From Empedobacter stercoris (GTDB lineage Bacteria > Bacteroidota > Bacteroidia > Flavobacteriales > Weeksellaceae), in NCBI RefSeq assembly GCF_020281205.1, contig NZ_JACXZC010000001.1:153295-217294 (forward strand): 64,000 nucleotides of DNA, in the 5' to 3' direction. Below are positions 9,271-18,096 of this stretch, one piece after another (position 1 is the stretch's first letter; each line of letters begins with the position of its first letter). The notes below the pieces were generated by a model that ran no database searches, was not told the DNA's origin, and saw nothing but the letters and a program-made list of their open reading frames with translations. The translations under genes and the position numbers were made by a program.

Positions 9271-9509
9271 AAAGTATCTTTTTTCTCAACTTTCGGAGTT
9301 TCTACAGTTTTTGTAGAATCTTTCACTTCCTCTTGTTTTTCTTCAACTACTTCTTCATGTTTTTCATGAGGAGCTTCAGCTTTATGATGCATTTCTTCAG
9401 CAGTAGCAGGTTCGTGAACTACAGGAAGTACAGCGTGGTTACCACCAGCTTTAGAGTTACAAGAAGTAGCAAATGCAGCAACAGCTACTAAAAGAATTAA
9501 TTTTTTCAT
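9255..9509 (-). CDS. Small Glu/Lys-rich lipoprotein
   Basis: With the ATG at 9509 the product is 84 aa: MKKLILLVAVAAFATSC, a lipoprotein signal whose Cys would be acylated. A short Gly/Asn stretch and then a low-complexity tail rich in Glu, Lys, His and Val (repeats of the EEVVEEKQEE type) follow. An upstream ATG at 9518 would add MYV before the basic start and looks less natural. No catalytic domain is present. Similar short charged lipoproteins are common in Weeksellaceae, and function is unknown. It is convergent with the glycosyltransferase. Confidence 0.7.
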   Translation of the reverse strand: MKKLILLVAVAAFATSCNSKAGGNHAVLPVVHEPATAEEMHHKAEAPHEKHEEVVEEKQEEVKDSTKTVETPKVEKKDTLKAEQ

Positions 9510-9594
9510 GACGTACAAAATTTATTGTATGGGTATATGATTAATATATTGTTTTGACAAAATTAGTTAAAAACATTGAGTTCAACTAACTGAT

Positions 9595-10245
9595 TTATTT
9601 CAATTGTGCAATTTTCTGAATTCCGCCTTTTGTTTTATCACCAACTTTTACATTGATTTCTGTATCAAGTGGTAAAAAGATATCAACACGTGAACCGAAT
9701 TTGATAAAACCGTATTCTTTACCAGCAACAGCTGTGTCATTTTCTTTACTATAACAAACAATTCTTCTCGCAACAGCACCAGCAATCTGTCTAAAAAGAA
9801 TTTTTGTATGGTCAGCATTTTCTACTACAACCGTTGTTCTTTCGTTTAATTCTGATGATTTTGGATGAAAAGCAACTAAAAATTTTCCTGGATGATATTT
9901 TGAATAAATGACTTTTCCATTTACTGGATAACGTGTAACGTGTACATTAAGTGGTGTCATGAAAATAGATAATTGAATGCATTTCTGATTCAAAAATTCA
10001 CTTTCATATACTTCTTCTAATACAACAACTTTTCCGTCTACAGGTGCAATAACGCAGTTTTCAGATGAGTCTGATTCTCGAATTGGATTTCTGAAAAACC
10101 AAACGATAAAGCCGTAAAGTATCCATAAAGGCAAGGCAAAATAAAAGCCATAAACAGGGAAAAAGTAATTTAATACTCCTGTAGCGATTGCAAATAAAAT
10201 TAAGCAACCGATCAAAATTGCTGTTCCTTCTCTGTGAAGTTTCAT
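9595..10245 (-). CDS. psd: Phosphatidylserine decarboxylase proenzyme (short type)
   Basis: This enzyme converts phosphatidylserine to phosphatidylethanolamine at the membrane and uses a pyruvoyl cofactor made by self-cleavage. The 216-aa protein has two N-terminal membrane segments (about 8-28 and 33-52), the APVDGKVV motif and MTPLNVHVTRYPVNG. The cleavage site is FGSRVDIFLP, Gly-Ser at 184-185. The short length fits the Psd type common in Bacteroidota and actinobacteria rather than the roughly 300-aa E. coli type. The start overlaps the end of cdsA by 4 bases, linking two successive phospholipid steps. Confidence 0.93.
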   Translation of the reverse strand: MKLHREGTAILIGCLILFAIATGVLNYFFPVYGFYFALPLWILYGFIVWFFRNPIRESDSSENCVIAPVDGKVVVLEEVYESEFLNQKCIQLSIFMTPLNVHVTRYPVNGKVIYSKYHPGKFLVAFHPKSSELNERTTVVVENADHTKILFRQIAGAVARRIVCYSKENDTAVAGKEYGFIKFGSRVDIFLPLDTEINVKVGDKTKGGIQKIAQLK

Positions 10246-11090
10246 AAAATATATACGAATAAATAATACAAATAAACAAATGGGACGACAAATATAAAAC
10301 TATCTAATCGATCTAAAAAACCACCATGACCAGGAATTAAATTGCTACTGTCTTTTACATTGAAAAAACGTTTCAATTTAGACTCTGTTAAATCTCCTAC
10401 TGGACCTAATGCAGCAACGATTAAACCTATAATCATCCAATTTCCATGTAAGTTATCTCCAAAATAGTTCTGAATCAAAAATCCAGCTATTAACGTAAAA
10501 ACGATTCCTCCAAAAAATCCTTCCCATGTCTTAGCTCCCGATATTTTTGGTGCTAATTTATGTTTTCCGATTAAGTTTCCTGTCAAATAAGCAAATGTAT
10601 CACTACACCAAAGTAATAAGAAAACAAAGAAAACTTCGTTATGCATTACCTTTTCGCCTAAAGCATAATCAAAACTTGGTAAGGTTAGTGCGACAGCAAA
10701 AGGAGCGATAACGTATGTTAAACCCAAAGTAACTTTTCCAAAATCATTCAATAACTCATTTGTAGATTTGAAAATAACATAAATGCTAAAAACAAATAAA
10801 ACAGGTATAATGAAATATAAACTTCTTAAGTGAAAATAATAATGGTTAGATGTTTCGAAGGCTTCTAAAAACTCTTTTCCATAATAACCAAAAACAATTA
10901 ATGCAGCTAACAAAGCTCCTAATTTGTAAAGTTTATTGGTAAGGTTTGTGATTTTAAAGAATTCGTACAAACAAAAAAGTCCGAAAACCATCATTAAGAC
11001 GATTAACCCTTTTGGATGTATTGTTGTTCCGAAAAATATAATAAGTGCATATATAAGTCCCGAGAAAGCTCTAATTGCTAAATTTTTCAT
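10242..11090 (-). CDS. cdsA: Phosphatidate cytidylyltransferase
   Basis: CdsA makes CDP-diacylglycerol from phosphatidic acid and CTP, the branch point of phospholipid synthesis. The 282-aa protein has about eight hydrophobic helices. It ends with the family signature: ESKLKRFFNVKDSSNLIPGH followed by GGFLDRLDS, containing the conserved KR, KD, HGG and DRxD residues. It is flanked by a LUD-domain gene two bases upstream and psd overlapping downstream, a gene order familiar in Flavobacteriales. The assignment is secure. Confidence 0.95.
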   Translation of the reverse strand: MKNLAIRAFSGLIYALIIFFGTTIHPKGLIVLMMVFGLFCLYEFFKITNLTNKLYKLGALLAALIVFGYYGKEFLEAFETSNHYYFHLRSLYFIIPVLFVFSIYVIFKSTNELLNDFGKVTLGLTYVIAPFAVALTLPSFDYALGEKVMHNEVFFVFLLLWCSDTFAYLTGNLIGKHKLAPKISGAKTWEGFFGGIVFTLIAGFLIQNYFGDNLHGNWMIIGLIVAALGPVGDLTESKLKRFFNVKDSSNLIPGHGGFLDRLDSFIFVVPFVYLYYLFVYIL

Positions 11091-11092
11091 CG

Positions 11093-11698
11093 CTATTCTT
11101 CAACCAACAACAAATAAATATTCTTCGCATTCTGTATATTAGGAAATTTGTGCATGTTTTTCCCGCGAATAGAAGTTATTTTAGATGGAAGGTTGTCTTT
11201 TTTTAATGTTCGTAATTTTTGTAATGCCGCCCCAACATTTTCTACTAATTGAGATGGGCGTGCATAGATAATAAAATTTGATGGAAAATCATCTATATTT
11301 CTACCACAAGTTTGATGTGCAGATAACATAATACTACCATCAAACGCAATTAAGAATTCGCAATTCAGAAAACTAAGTGTGTAACGCGAGTCACATGGGT
11401 TTTCTACATATGGAATCTGATTATTTGTTAACATCTCTTGAAGTTTCGGATCAAGACAAATTAATTCGGTTACATTTTCGTAATTGATGATTTCTTTTAA
11501 GTTTTGAAAAGCTTCTTGATTGTTATCACAGAATAAAAAATGACCACCACCAGCGTTGAAGTTTGTAGCAAAAACTTCGTCCATAGAAATTTTGTTTTCA
11601 GAAAAATTGGGATGAAATAAATCAATATGATTATCATCGTCAATATTTTCAGATTTCTCTGTCGCTTTTTTAAGTAGGTTTTTAATTGCTTTCCACAT
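11093..11698 (-). CDS. LUD-domain protein (LutC/YkgG-like)
   Basis: This 201-aa soluble protein has a LUD (lactate utilisation) fold. It has an N-terminal amphipathic stretch, then FATNFNAGGGHFLFCDN, a central region with two Cys (ENPCDSRYTLSFLNCEFLIAFDGSI), SAHQTCGRNIDDFPSNFIIYA and a C-terminal LP..I..IRG segment. Classical LutC works with the iron-sulphur proteins LutA and LutB, but neither is here. In Flavobacteriales a lone LUD gene sits between ftsH and cdsA, so a lactate role is doubtful and the true substrate is unknown. A terminator separates it from ftsH. Confidence 0.82.
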   Translation of the reverse strand: MWKAIKNLLKKATEKSENIDDDNHIDLFHPNFSENKISMDEVFATNFNAGGGHFLFCDNNQEAFQNLKEIINYENVTELICLDPKLQEMLTNNQIPYVENPCDSRYTLSFLNCEFLIAFDGSIMLSAHQTCGRNIDDFPSNFIIYARPSQLVENVGAALQKLRTLKKDNLPSKITSIRGKNMHKFPNIQNAKNIYLLLVEE

Positions 11699-11780
11699 GG
11701 GAATGTATAATTTTTGTACGGGTTTAATACAAATTTACCCTAAAGGTAATAATTTTTAACAATATAATAAGAAGTAAAAA

Positions 11781-11805
11781 AAAATCGCCTATTTAAGGCG
11801 ATTTT
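11781..11805 (-). terminator. Terminator after ftsH
   Basis: AAAATCGCCT (11781-11790) pairs with AGGCGATTTT (11796-11805) around ATTTA, with long A and T tracts on both sides. It ends the rsfS-ftsH unit, so the LUD/cdsA/psd genes probably use their own promoter in 11699-11780. Confidence 0.85.
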
Positions 11806-11827
11806 TTTTGAAAATTATATGGTTTGA

Positions 11828-13840
11828 TTAAATATCATTTCCAGATTCTGGTTGAACTACTTGTTGCGGTTCAGTTTCGAAAGTTTTTTCATCTTTCTCT
11901 TCCATTTGATCTAATTCGCTGACATATTTTCTTGGGCCGAAGATTTCTTCTAAATCTTCTCTGAAAATAACTTCTTTCTCAATTAATTTTTGAGCCAATA
12001 AGTCAACTTTATCACGATTAATATCTAAGATTTCTTTTGCTCTTACATATTGCTCTTCAATCATTTTCTTAATTTCCTTGTCAATAACTTGAGCTGTTTG
12101 TTCAGAATATGGTTTACTGAATCCGTATTCGTTTTGCCCAGAAGAATCGTAGTACGAAACATTTCCGATTTCTTTATTAAGACCATAAATACTAATCATT
12201 GCATTGGCTTGTTTTGTCACTTTTTCTAAGTCGCTTAACGCTCCTGTAGAAATATTACCAAAAACAACTTCTTCCGCAGCACGACCACCCATTGTCATAC
12301 ACATTTCGTCTAACAATTGTTCTGTTGTTGTAATTTGTCTTTCTTCTGGCAAATACCAAGCGGCTCCTAATGAACGTCCACGAGGAACGATAGTTACCTT
12401 AACTAAAGGTGCAGCATGTTCTGTTAACCAACCGATTGTTGCGTGACCAGCTTCGTGATAAGCGATACGTTTTTTCTCAGATGGTTTGATTACTTTACTT
12501 TTCTTCTCTAAACCGCCGATAATACGGTCTACAGCGTCTAAGAAGTCTTGTTTTTCAACTACTTCTTTATTTTTACGAGCAGCAACTAAAGCTGCTTCGT
12601 TACAAACATTGAAAATATCTGCTCCAGAAAAACCTGGTGTTTGTTTCGCTAAAAATTCTATTTCAACATCTTCACCTAATTTTAAAGGACGTAAATGTAC
12701 CGCGAAGATTTCTTTACGTTCGTTTAATTCAGGTAAATCGACGTGAATAATTCTGTCAAAACGACCTGGGCGCATTAAGGCTTTGTCCAATACATCGGCA
12801 CGGTTTGTTGCAGCAATTACAATTACGTTAGATTCTGTTCCGAAACCATCCATTTCTGTTAATAATTGGTTTAATGTATTTTCGCGTTCGTCATTAGATC
12901 CTGTAAAGTTTGATTTTCCACGTGCACGACCAATTGCATCAATCTCATCAATAAAGATGATTGACGGAGATTTTTCTTTTGCATTTTTGAATAAGTCACG
13001 TACACGAGATGCACCAACTCCCACAAACATTTCTACGAAATCTGATCCTGACAATGAGAAGAAAGGAACTTTTGCTTCTCCTGCAACAGCTTTTGCTAAT
13101 AAGGTTTTCCCTGTACCTGGAGGTCCTACTAATAAGGCTCCTTTTGGTATACGTCCACCTAATTTTGTGAATTTATCTGGGTGTTTTAAGAATTCTACAA
13201 TTTCTTCTATTTCTTCTTTGGCACCTTCTAAACCAGCTACATCATTAAAAGTTGTTTTGATGTGATCATCACCTTCAAACAATTTTGCTTTAGATTTACC
13301 CACAGAGAAGATTCCGCCACCTCCGCCAGTAGATCCACCTCCACCCATTCTTCTGAATAGTAAGAAGTAGATTAATCCGAAGAAAATTAATGAAATGAAA
13401 AGATTCATAAATAATCCTCCAAAACCGTTTGATACAAGTGTATTAAGTTTTGCAGTTTTATTTGGACTTTTTTCAACATTTTCGTAAAAATCTTTTTCAA
13501 AATTTCCAGCATCTGCTACATTAAAAGTGAAGTTTGGAGCTCCTGTTGCAAAAGGATTTAAATTTTCCTTTGTATTTTTGAACTTTTTAAATTCTTCATT
13601 ATTCAAGGCCTCTTCTGTTAAGTAAACACTTACACGACCTGTTTCTTTTTCTAAATCTGCCTCTTTAACATAGCCTTTTTCTACATAAGTAAGGAATGTA
13701 GTACGGTCAATATTTTTAGTAGTTCCGCCTACACCTCCAATATTATCAGAAAATAATAAAAAGGCAATCAGCAATAATCCTATAATACCATATATCCATG
13801 TAGGATTAAATCCCGAAGGTTTAAAATTATTTTTTTTCAA
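11828..13840 (-). CDS. ftsH: ATP-dependent zinc metalloprotease FtsH
   Basis: This is the membrane-anchored AAA+ protease that degrades damaged membrane proteins and short-lived regulators. The 670-aa protein has TM1 at about 15-30 and a periplasmic domain of about 110 residues. TM2 is at about 143-162, then comes a Gly-rich linker and the AAA module with Walker A GPPGTGKT (239-246) and Walker [12 protein letters not shown]. The second region of homology has [20 protein letters not shown]. The zinc protease motif HEAGH is at 462-466. The C-terminal tail is acidic and Gln-rich. It is co-transcribed with rsfS, 21 bases upstream. Confidence 0.98.
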   Translation of the reverse strand: MKKNNFKPSGFNPTWIYGIIGLLLIAFLLFSDNIGGVGGTTKNIDRTTFLTYVEKGYVKEADLEKETGRVSVYLTEEALNNEEFKKFKNTKENLNPFATGAPNFTFNVADAGNFEKDFYENVEKSPNKTAKLNTLVSNGFGGLFMNLFISLIFFGLIYFLLFRRMGGGGSTGGGGGIFSVGKSKAKLFEGDDHIKTTFNDVAGLEGAKEEIEEIVEFLKHPDKFTKLGGRIPKGALLVGPPGTGKTLLAKAVAGEAKVPFFSLSGSDFVEMFVGVGASRVRDLFKNAKEKSPSIIFIDEIDAIGRARGKSNFTGSNDERENTLNQLLTEMDGFGTESNVIVIAATNRADVLDKALMRPGRFDRIIHVDLPELNERKEIFAVHLRPLKLGEDVEIEFLAKQTPGFSGADIFNVCNEAALVAARKNKEVVEKQDFLDAVDRIIGGLEKKSKVIKPSEKKRIAYHEAGHATIGWLTEHAAPLVKVTIVPRGRSLGAAWYLPEERQITTTEQLLDEMCMTMGGRAAEEVVFGNISTGALSDLEKVTKQANAMISIYGLNKEIGNVSYYDSSGQNEYGFSKPYSEQTAQVIDKEIKKMIEEQYVRAKEILDINRDKVDLLAQKLIEKEVIFREDLEEIFGPRKYVSELDQMEEKDEKTFETEPQQVVQPESGNDI

Positions 13841-13861
13841 TTTTTTTGGTTTCAGTTATGA

Positions 13862-14230
13862 TTAATATTCCATTTCGATACGTGTCTCTACAGCATCACC
13901 CCAAAGACTTTCGATATCGTAATATTCTCTGTATTCTTTTTGAAAAACATGGACAATAACATTTGTGTAATCCATTAAAACCCATTGGTTATTTTGTCTT
14001 CCTTCTACATGAAAAGGTCTTTCTGACATTTCAGATTTTACAGTTCTTTCTATAGAACCTGTTATTGCACTAACTTGAGTGTTAGAATTTCCTGTACAAA
14101 TAACAAAGTATTGGCAAATTGCATTTTCAATTTCTCGAAGATCCAAAATCGTAATTTCTTCTCCTTTCACATTTGTAATTCCATCAACAATGCTATCTAG
14201 CAAGTCTTTTGTATATTGAGTATCTATCAT
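13862..14230 (-). CDS. rsfS: Ribosomal silencing factor RsfS
   Basis: RsfS binds ribosomal protein L14 and blocks joining of the subunits when nutrients are scarce. The 122-aa protein has the family features: an ILDLREIENAICQYFVICTGNSNTQV-type core, then GRQNNQWVLMDYTNVIVHVF and an EYYDIESLWGD ending. Length is normal. It is the first gene of the unit with ftsH. Upstream, at 14256-14249 on the minus strand, TAAATTTG is a probable -7 promoter element. Confidence 0.95.
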   Translation of the reverse strand: MIDTQYTKDLLDSIVDGITNVKGEEITILDLREIENAICQYFVICTGNSNTQVSAITGSIERTVKSEMSERPFHVEGRQNNQWVLMDYTNVIVHVFQKEYREYYDIESLWGDAVETRIEMEY

Positions 14231-14248
14231 CTTTTATTTTGTGATTCG

Positions 14249-14256
14249 CAAATTTA
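14249..14256 (-). promoter_or_regulatory. Predicted -7 promoter element for rsfS-ftsH
   Basis: On the minus strand TAAATTTG (14256-14249) fits TAnnTTTG and ends 18 bases before the rsfS start. It lies in the divergent gap shared with birA. No clear -33 TTG is seen. Confidence 0.45.
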
Positions 14257-14323
14257 GTGAATCCTTATTAAAGTTTAAACTTTTTAAAATAACTTTAACC
14301 ACTCTTTAAAAATAGTAAAAAAA

Positions 14324-15037
14324 ATGTATTTAATTAGTTTTGATTCTTTGCCTAATACGAACGAGTTCTTGGTCGAATTGTCCAAAAAAGATGCCAATAG
14401 TTGGACTGTCATACATGCTAAAAATCAAACAAAAGGAAAAGGTTACGCTGGGAATGAATGGAAAGTTGTGGCAGGAGAAAATTTGACCTTTAGTTTTTTA
14501 CTGAAAACGGATTATAGTTTTCAAGAGTTAATTTATTTTAATCAATGGGTTTCAAATGCTATTTGTCTATTTTTAAAACAATTTCACCCGAAAACTAACG
14601 TAAAATGGCCAAATGATATCATTTTGAAGGATAAAAAAGTTTGTGGAATTTTAATCGAAAATCACCGATCAAATGGAGTGATGAATTCTATAATTGGTAT
14701 AGGAATAAATGTTAATCAAACTGATTTTAATCACTTACCAAAAGCTACATCAATCTGTAAAGTAACTGACAAAACATATGACATTGAGGAAATTTTGTCA
14801 GATTTAATGCGTTTTTTTGAACAAGAATATAGAGACTTAGAACACAAGAATTTCGAAAAAATACATCAAACCTATTTAGATAATTTATTTCGAAAAGATG
14901 AAATTTCAACATTTAGAGTAGATGGTGAATTAGTTGAAGGAACCATTTTGGATGTAAATGAGGCAGGAAATTTACTGATTGAGATCAATCAAGAATTAAG
15001 AGAATTTAAACACAAAGAAATCGAACTTCTTTTTTAA
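14324..15037 (+). CDS. birA: Biotin--[acetyl-CoA-carboxylase] ligase, single-domain BirA
   Basis: This enzyme attaches biotin to the carboxyl carrier protein through biotinyl-AMP. The 237-aa protein has the biotin/ATP loop (KGKGYAGNEWKVVAGENLTFSF; in E. coli this loop is GRGRRG), the KWPNDI motif and a catalytic-domain lysine segment KKVCGILIE, followed by the small C-terminal SH3-like domain. It lacks the N-terminal helix-turn-helix of E. coli BirA, so it is a ligase without a repressor domain. It is transcribed divergently from rsfS. Confidence 0.93.
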   Translation: MYLISFDSLPNTNEFLVELSKKDANSWTVIHAKNQTKGKGYAGNEWKVVAGENLTFSFLLKTDYSFQELIYFNQWVSNAICLFLKQFHPKTNVKWPNDIILKDKKVCGILIENHRSNGVMNSIIGIGINVNQTDFNHLPKATSICKVTDKTYDIEEILSDLMRFFEQEYRDLEHKNFEKIHQTYLDNLFRKDEISTFRVDGELVEGTILDVNEAGNLLIEINQELREFKHKEIELLF

Positions 15038-15064
15038 TCCTATTTAAAAGGTTATTTTTGTTAC

Positions 15065-15580
15065 ATGAAAGAATTCGTAGTTTTAGTTGATCAAGATGAT
15101 CAAAAATTAGGATTGATGGAAAAACAACAAGCACATGTCGCAGGTTTGTTACATCGGGCATTTTCTGTTTTTGTATTCAATTCGAAAGGTGAATTGATGA
15201 TTCAGCAACGAGCTGCAAGTAAATATCATTCGCCTACGTTGTGGACCAATACGTGTTGTAGTCATCCGCGTGATAACGAAACATACGAAGAAGCAGCACA
15301 TAGAAGATTGCAAGAAGAAATGGGGTTTGATTGTGAATTAGAGTATAAATTTAATTTTATTTACAAAGCTCATTTAGAAAACGATTTGATCGAACATGAA
15401 TTGGACCATGTGTTTATCGGCACATTTGATGAAGACCCAAAATTGAATCCAGAAGAAGTGATGGCTTATCGTTGGGTTGAATTGGATGATTTGAAAAAGG
15501 ATATGGAAAAAAATCCTCAAAATTATACCGCTTGGTTCAAAATTATTTTTGAACATTACGTTTCGTATATCGAAGAATAA
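15065..15580 (+). CDS. idi: Isopentenyl-diphosphate delta-isomerase, type 1
   Basis: This Nudix-fold enzyme interconverts IPP and DMAPP in isoprenoid synthesis. The 171-aa protein contains LHRAFSVFVFN, the WTNTCCSHPR motif with the catalytic Cys, and a degenerate Nudix box (EEAAHRRLQEEMGF). It also has the ENDLIEHELDHVF stretch carrying the catalytic Glu region. Length fits bacterial type 1 enzymes. It stands 27 bases after birA and 12 bases before the queD-like gene, so these plus-strand genes may form one unit. The sequence TATTTTTG lies just 4 bases before its ATG. Confidence 0.95.
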   Translation: MKEFVVLVDQDDQKLGLMEKQQAHVAGLLHRAFSVFVFNSKGELMIQQRAASKYHSPTLWTNTCCSHPRDNETYEEAAHRRLQEEMGFDCELEYKFNFIYKAHLENDLIEHELDHVFIGTFDEDPKLNPEEVMAYRWVELDDLKKDMEKNPQNYTAWFKIIFEHYVSYIEE

Positions 15581-15592
15581 AAATTATACCAG

Positions 15593-16003
15593 ATGAAAGT
15601 TACTGTCAACAGAAAAGCACATTTTAACGCTGCCCACCGATTATTTAATAAAAATTGGAGCGAGGAACAAAATTTTGAAGTTTTCGGAAAATGTTCTTAT
15701 CCCCATTATCACGGACATAATTACGAAATTATTGTTGCGGTGAAAGGTGAAGTTGATCAAGAAACAGGATTTGTTATGAATTTAGATGAATTACGAAAAA
15801 TCATTGCGGTTGAAGTGGAAGATTATTTAGACCATAAAAATCTGAATGTAGACATCGAAGAATTCAAAAATGTAAATCCAACAGCCGAGAATATTGTGAT
15901 TTTAATATGGAATAAAATTCGTGCAAAATTAGCTTCAGATTTAGAATTGAAAGTGACTTTATACGAAACTCCACGTAATTTTGTAGAATATACAGGCGAA
16001 TGA
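15593..16003 (+). CDS. queD: 6-carboxytetrahydropterin synthase-like protein (QueD/PTPS family)
   Basis: QueD converts dihydroneopterin triphosphate to 6-carboxytetrahydropterin in queuosine and 7-deazaguanine synthesis. The 136-aa protein has the zinc ligands His15 (AAHRL) and His40/His42 (within HYHGH). The catalytic Cys34 is in FGKCSYPHYHGHNY, and LDHKNLN and PTAENI follow. No queC, queE or queF is in the window, so a different pterin role cannot be excluded. It overlaps the peroxiredoxin gene by 4 bases. Confidence 0.85.
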   Translation: MKVTVNRKAHFNAAHRLFNKNWSEEQNFEVFGKCSYPHYHGHNYEIIVAVKGEVDQETGFVMNLDELRKIIAVEVEDYLDHKNLNVDIEEFKNVNPTAENIVILIWNKIRAKLASDLELKVTLYETPRNFVEYTGE

Positions 16004-16452
16004 AAATAGGTGATCACATCCCAACTTTTTCGTTGGAAGATAACAAAGGAAATTGGTTTAATTCGGACGAATTTTTATACAAAAAATATTTTGTCTTGTT
16101 TTTTTACCCAATGGATTTTACGCCAATGTGTACCAAGGAAGTGTGTCAATTCCGAGATGTGAATGCAGATTTTAAAGCATTGGATACTGTTGTCGTTGGG
16201 ATTAATGGACAATCAACATCATCTCACGAAAAGTTTTATACCAAACATCAACTTAACTTTCCGCTACTTTCTGATAAAGGTGCAAAATTGACAAAGTTAT
16301 TGGGAATCAAAAAGAAATTAGGACTGATTACGCCACGCGAAACATTTGTCTTTAATAAACAAGGAAAATTAATTAAACATATTGTTTCTAATACAGCAGA
16401 TCTGCATATAGAAGAAGCGATGAACGCAATAAAAAAAGACCAAGGAAATTAG
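16000..16452 (+). CDS. Thiol peroxidase, Bcp/PrxQ-type peroxiredoxin
   Basis: This 150-aa thioredoxin-fold protein reduces hydroperoxides. The peroxidatic Cys44 is in FYPMDFTPMCTKEVCQF and the likely resolving Cys49 lies five residues on, the pattern of atypical 2-Cys Bcp enzymes. The DKGAKLTKLLGI and PRETFVFN segments are also typical. There is no signal peptide, so it is cytosolic. Translation is probably coupled to the queD-like gene by the ATGA overlap. Its last codons lie in a palindromic terminator shared with the convergent gene. Confidence 0.9.
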   Translation: MKIGDHIPTFSLEDNKGNWFNSDEFLYKKYFVLFFYPMDFTPMCTKEVCQFRDVNADFKALDTVVVGINGQSTSSHEKFYTKHQLNFPLLSDKGAKLTKLLGIKKKLGLITPRETFVFNKQGKLIKHIVSNTADLHIEEAMNAIKKDQGN

Positions 16453-16468
16453 TTTTCTTGGTCTTTTT
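16433..16468. terminator. Bidirectional terminator overlapping two convergent stop codons
   Basis: The left arm (16433-16448, A-rich then GACCAAGGAAA) pairs with the right arm 16453-16468 with one G-T pair around TTAG. Both convergent genes end inside it, so both proteins finish with similar residues (KDQGN and KDQEN). Confidence 0.85.
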
Positions 16469-16631
16469 GTTTGTATAATTTTTGTCTAATTATAGCACGG
16501 TAAATAAAAAAGATTGCCGTACCAATTCCCGAACTAATCAACATGGATTGCATGTCGCTTTTATCGAAAAAATATTTTAGCCCAAACAAGACACAAAAAA
16601 ATAGAACAGAATAAATAATGTTTTGTTTCAT
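16449..16631 (-). CDS. Small two-helix membrane protein
   Basis: This is a 60-aa product with two hydrophobic helices (about residues 5-20 and 29-47) separated by a polar turn DKSDMQSM and ended by a basic tail RQKLYKQKDQEN. The size and layout suggest an inner membrane protein of unknown function. The start ATG is the first in frame. It overlaps the convergent peroxiredoxin gene by 4 bases and their terminator is shared. The call rests on composition and tight packing only. Confidence 0.55.
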   Translation of the reverse strand: MKQNIIYSVLFFCVLFGLKYFFDKSDMQSMLISSGIGTAIFFIYRAIIRQKLYKQKDQEN

Positions 16632-16663
16632 CTGGTAAAAGTAGGGATATTTTCTTTACAACT

Positions 16664-16981
16664 TCAAGTCTCTATTTTTTGATAGACTAAGAATGATAAG
16701 TGAGTTTTTTCATCTATTTCTGTCACTCTGAGTTTGTCGAAGAGTTTTTTTATATAATACCCTTTTTCACTTGTTTTGTTATTTTTGATTATTAAAATAT
16801 ATCCAAGGCAATAAAGAGTTTCATCGCTAGAAATATTCACATCTCTATTTAATGTATCTCCAACATGGTATCCATTTCTATATTTCCAATTCTGATTATT
16901 TATGTAAAGGTTGGAATTAAAAAATAGAAATGCGCTACATATAATTAGAAATGTAATTGCTAATATTCTTTTTTTATTCAT
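16664..16981 (-). CDS. Small exported or anchored protein of unknown function
   Basis: This 105-aa protein has one N-terminal hydrophobic segment (residues about 6-22, ILAITFLIICSAFLFF), then a polar domain of about 80 residues containing YHVGDTLNRDVNISSDETLYCLGYI. It probably faces the periplasm as a membrane-anchored or secreted protein. It overlaps the upstream YiiX-like hydrolase by 4 bases (ATGA), so the two are probably translated together. I do not recognise the family. Confidence 0.6.
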   Translation of the reverse strand: MNKKRILAITFLIICSAFLFFNSNLYINNQNWKYRNGYHVGDTLNRDVNISSDETLYCLGYILIIKNNKTSEKGYYIKKLFDKLRVTEIDEKTHLSFLVYQKIET

Positions 16982-17652
16982 AATCTCAACGCCCCAATTC
17001 GAATTAATTTCTCAGAAGTTGCTAATTGATTTGGATTTGTTCCAGGTTCATCTTGTGGAACTTCTTTTCCTTTTTTACGATAAAAATCTATCCAAAAATC
17101 ATCAATAATTCCAGTTTCTTTATTTTTGAAATTCATAGGAATCAATTCAAAAACTTTATCATCACGAAAAGCCCTTTCTACAAAATCTGAACAATATAAT
17201 TCGTCATCATTCAAAATATATAACCAATTATAAGGTTTTCCTAACATGGTTTTCGCTCTTGCAATTGCGTTCGGAATCGTCGATTGGTATTCTTTTTTTA
17301 AACGATAAATAACAATTTGATTATTTTTTTCTGTTTGCGCGTTGTAAAAATGATGAATTTCTTCGCGTTGCGATCCGCCCATTGGCGCAGCATGCAAAAC
17401 AAAAATAGAATCAGTCGTTTTTTCAATTAATCCAACATGATCAAAATTTGTTTGATCCGAAATTTTTGTTGCTCTACTTATTGCACCCGAAAGTTCTTCG
17501 GTTAATGCTCCAACAAAGATTAAATCTCCATTTTGGATATTTTTGATGGATACATGCTCTTTTTCTGTCGTAATTTTTGCCTTTGTACAACTATTCATTA
17601 TCAATGTAAATAGGACTAAAAAGATAGGAAATAAAATGAATATTTTTTTCAT
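16978..17652 (-). CDS. YiiX/YebB-like NlpC/P60-type cysteine hydrolase (lipoprotein)
   Basis: This 224-aa protein has a lipoprotein signal (FTLIMNSC). The domain is a permuted NlpC/P60 papain-like fold of the YiiX type: NGDLIFVG start, the catalytic His in TNFDHVGLI and the catalytic Cys in ELYCSDFVERAF. Relatives cleave or bind amide or ester bonds in envelope substrates. The substrate here is unknown, but the lipid anchor places it in the envelope. It is divergent from the small CxxC membrane protein at 17696 and overlaps the following 105-aa gene. Confidence 0.85.
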   Translation of the reverse strand: MKKIFILFPIFLVLFTLIMNSCTKAKITTEKEHVSIKNIQNGDLIFVGALTEELSGAISRATKISDQTNFDHVGLIEKTTDSIFVLHAAPMGGSQREEIHHFYNAQTEKNNQIVIYRLKKEYQSTIPNAIARAKTMLGKPYNWLYILNDDELYCSDFVERAFRDDKVFELIPMNFKNKETGIIDDFWIDFYRKKGKEVPQDEPGTNPNQLATSEKLIRIGALRL

Positions 17653-17695
17653 TCAGAATGAATTATTACTTTTAAACTACGAATTAACCAAAAAG

Positions 17696-18058
17696 ATGGA
17701 CTTTAAAAAAATTTTAACCTTATCAATTGTCGTTTTATTGATTTTAGTTGGTATCGCAATTATTATTGGTAGCAATAAAAATCGTCAAGTTTTTTTTGTA
17801 AATAGCTTTGACCGACCAATTGAAAATACCATTAATTCTCGTTTGGATACAGATTATTCGTACGAAATTGTAAAAGTAAAAGGAAAAGTAAACGATACTA
17901 TTTTGATTATTCCTTGCGAAGGTTGTCAACCTAAAAAATTATCAGGTCAGATAAACGAAAAGTTTATGAACAAATTTGGTGAAGGAAAATCAATAATGCG
18001 TTTTGAGCCTTATAAAGCAACTAAAGGAGATTTGAAAATTATTCATAAAATTAGATAA
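17696..18058 (+). CDS. Small membrane-anchored protein with CxxC
   Basis: I start this at the ATG at 17696 (MDFKKILTLSIVVLL), giving 120 aa. The longer open frame back to 17543 would overlap the divergent hydrolase gene and lacks a natural N-terminus. One membrane helix (about 8-25) is followed by a periplasmic domain with an ISR..DYSYEIVKVKG segment and a CEGC pair. A short basic C-terminus follows. The CxxC might bind metal or form a disulphide. No family is recognised. Confidence 0.6.
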   Translation: MDFKKILTLSIVVLLILVGIAIIIGSNKNRQVFFVNSFDRPIENTINSRLDTDYSYEIVKVKGKVNDTILIIPCEGCQPKKLSGQINEKFMNKFGEGKSIMRFEPYKATKGDLKIIHKIR

Positions 18059-18096
18059 ACTTAGTATTTAAGAAATTTTCCTAACAATTATTTCTT

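Noticed and set aside
12783..13265. Long plus-strand open frame opposite ftsH
   Set aside because: It lies wholly opposite a strongly conserved ftsH frame and its translation has no family-like features.
15053..15060. TATTTTTG four bases before idi as a leaderless promoter
   Set aside because: It is inside a run of AT-rich DNA with no -33 TTG, and birA lies just upstream in the same direction, so the idi gene probably shares its transcript.
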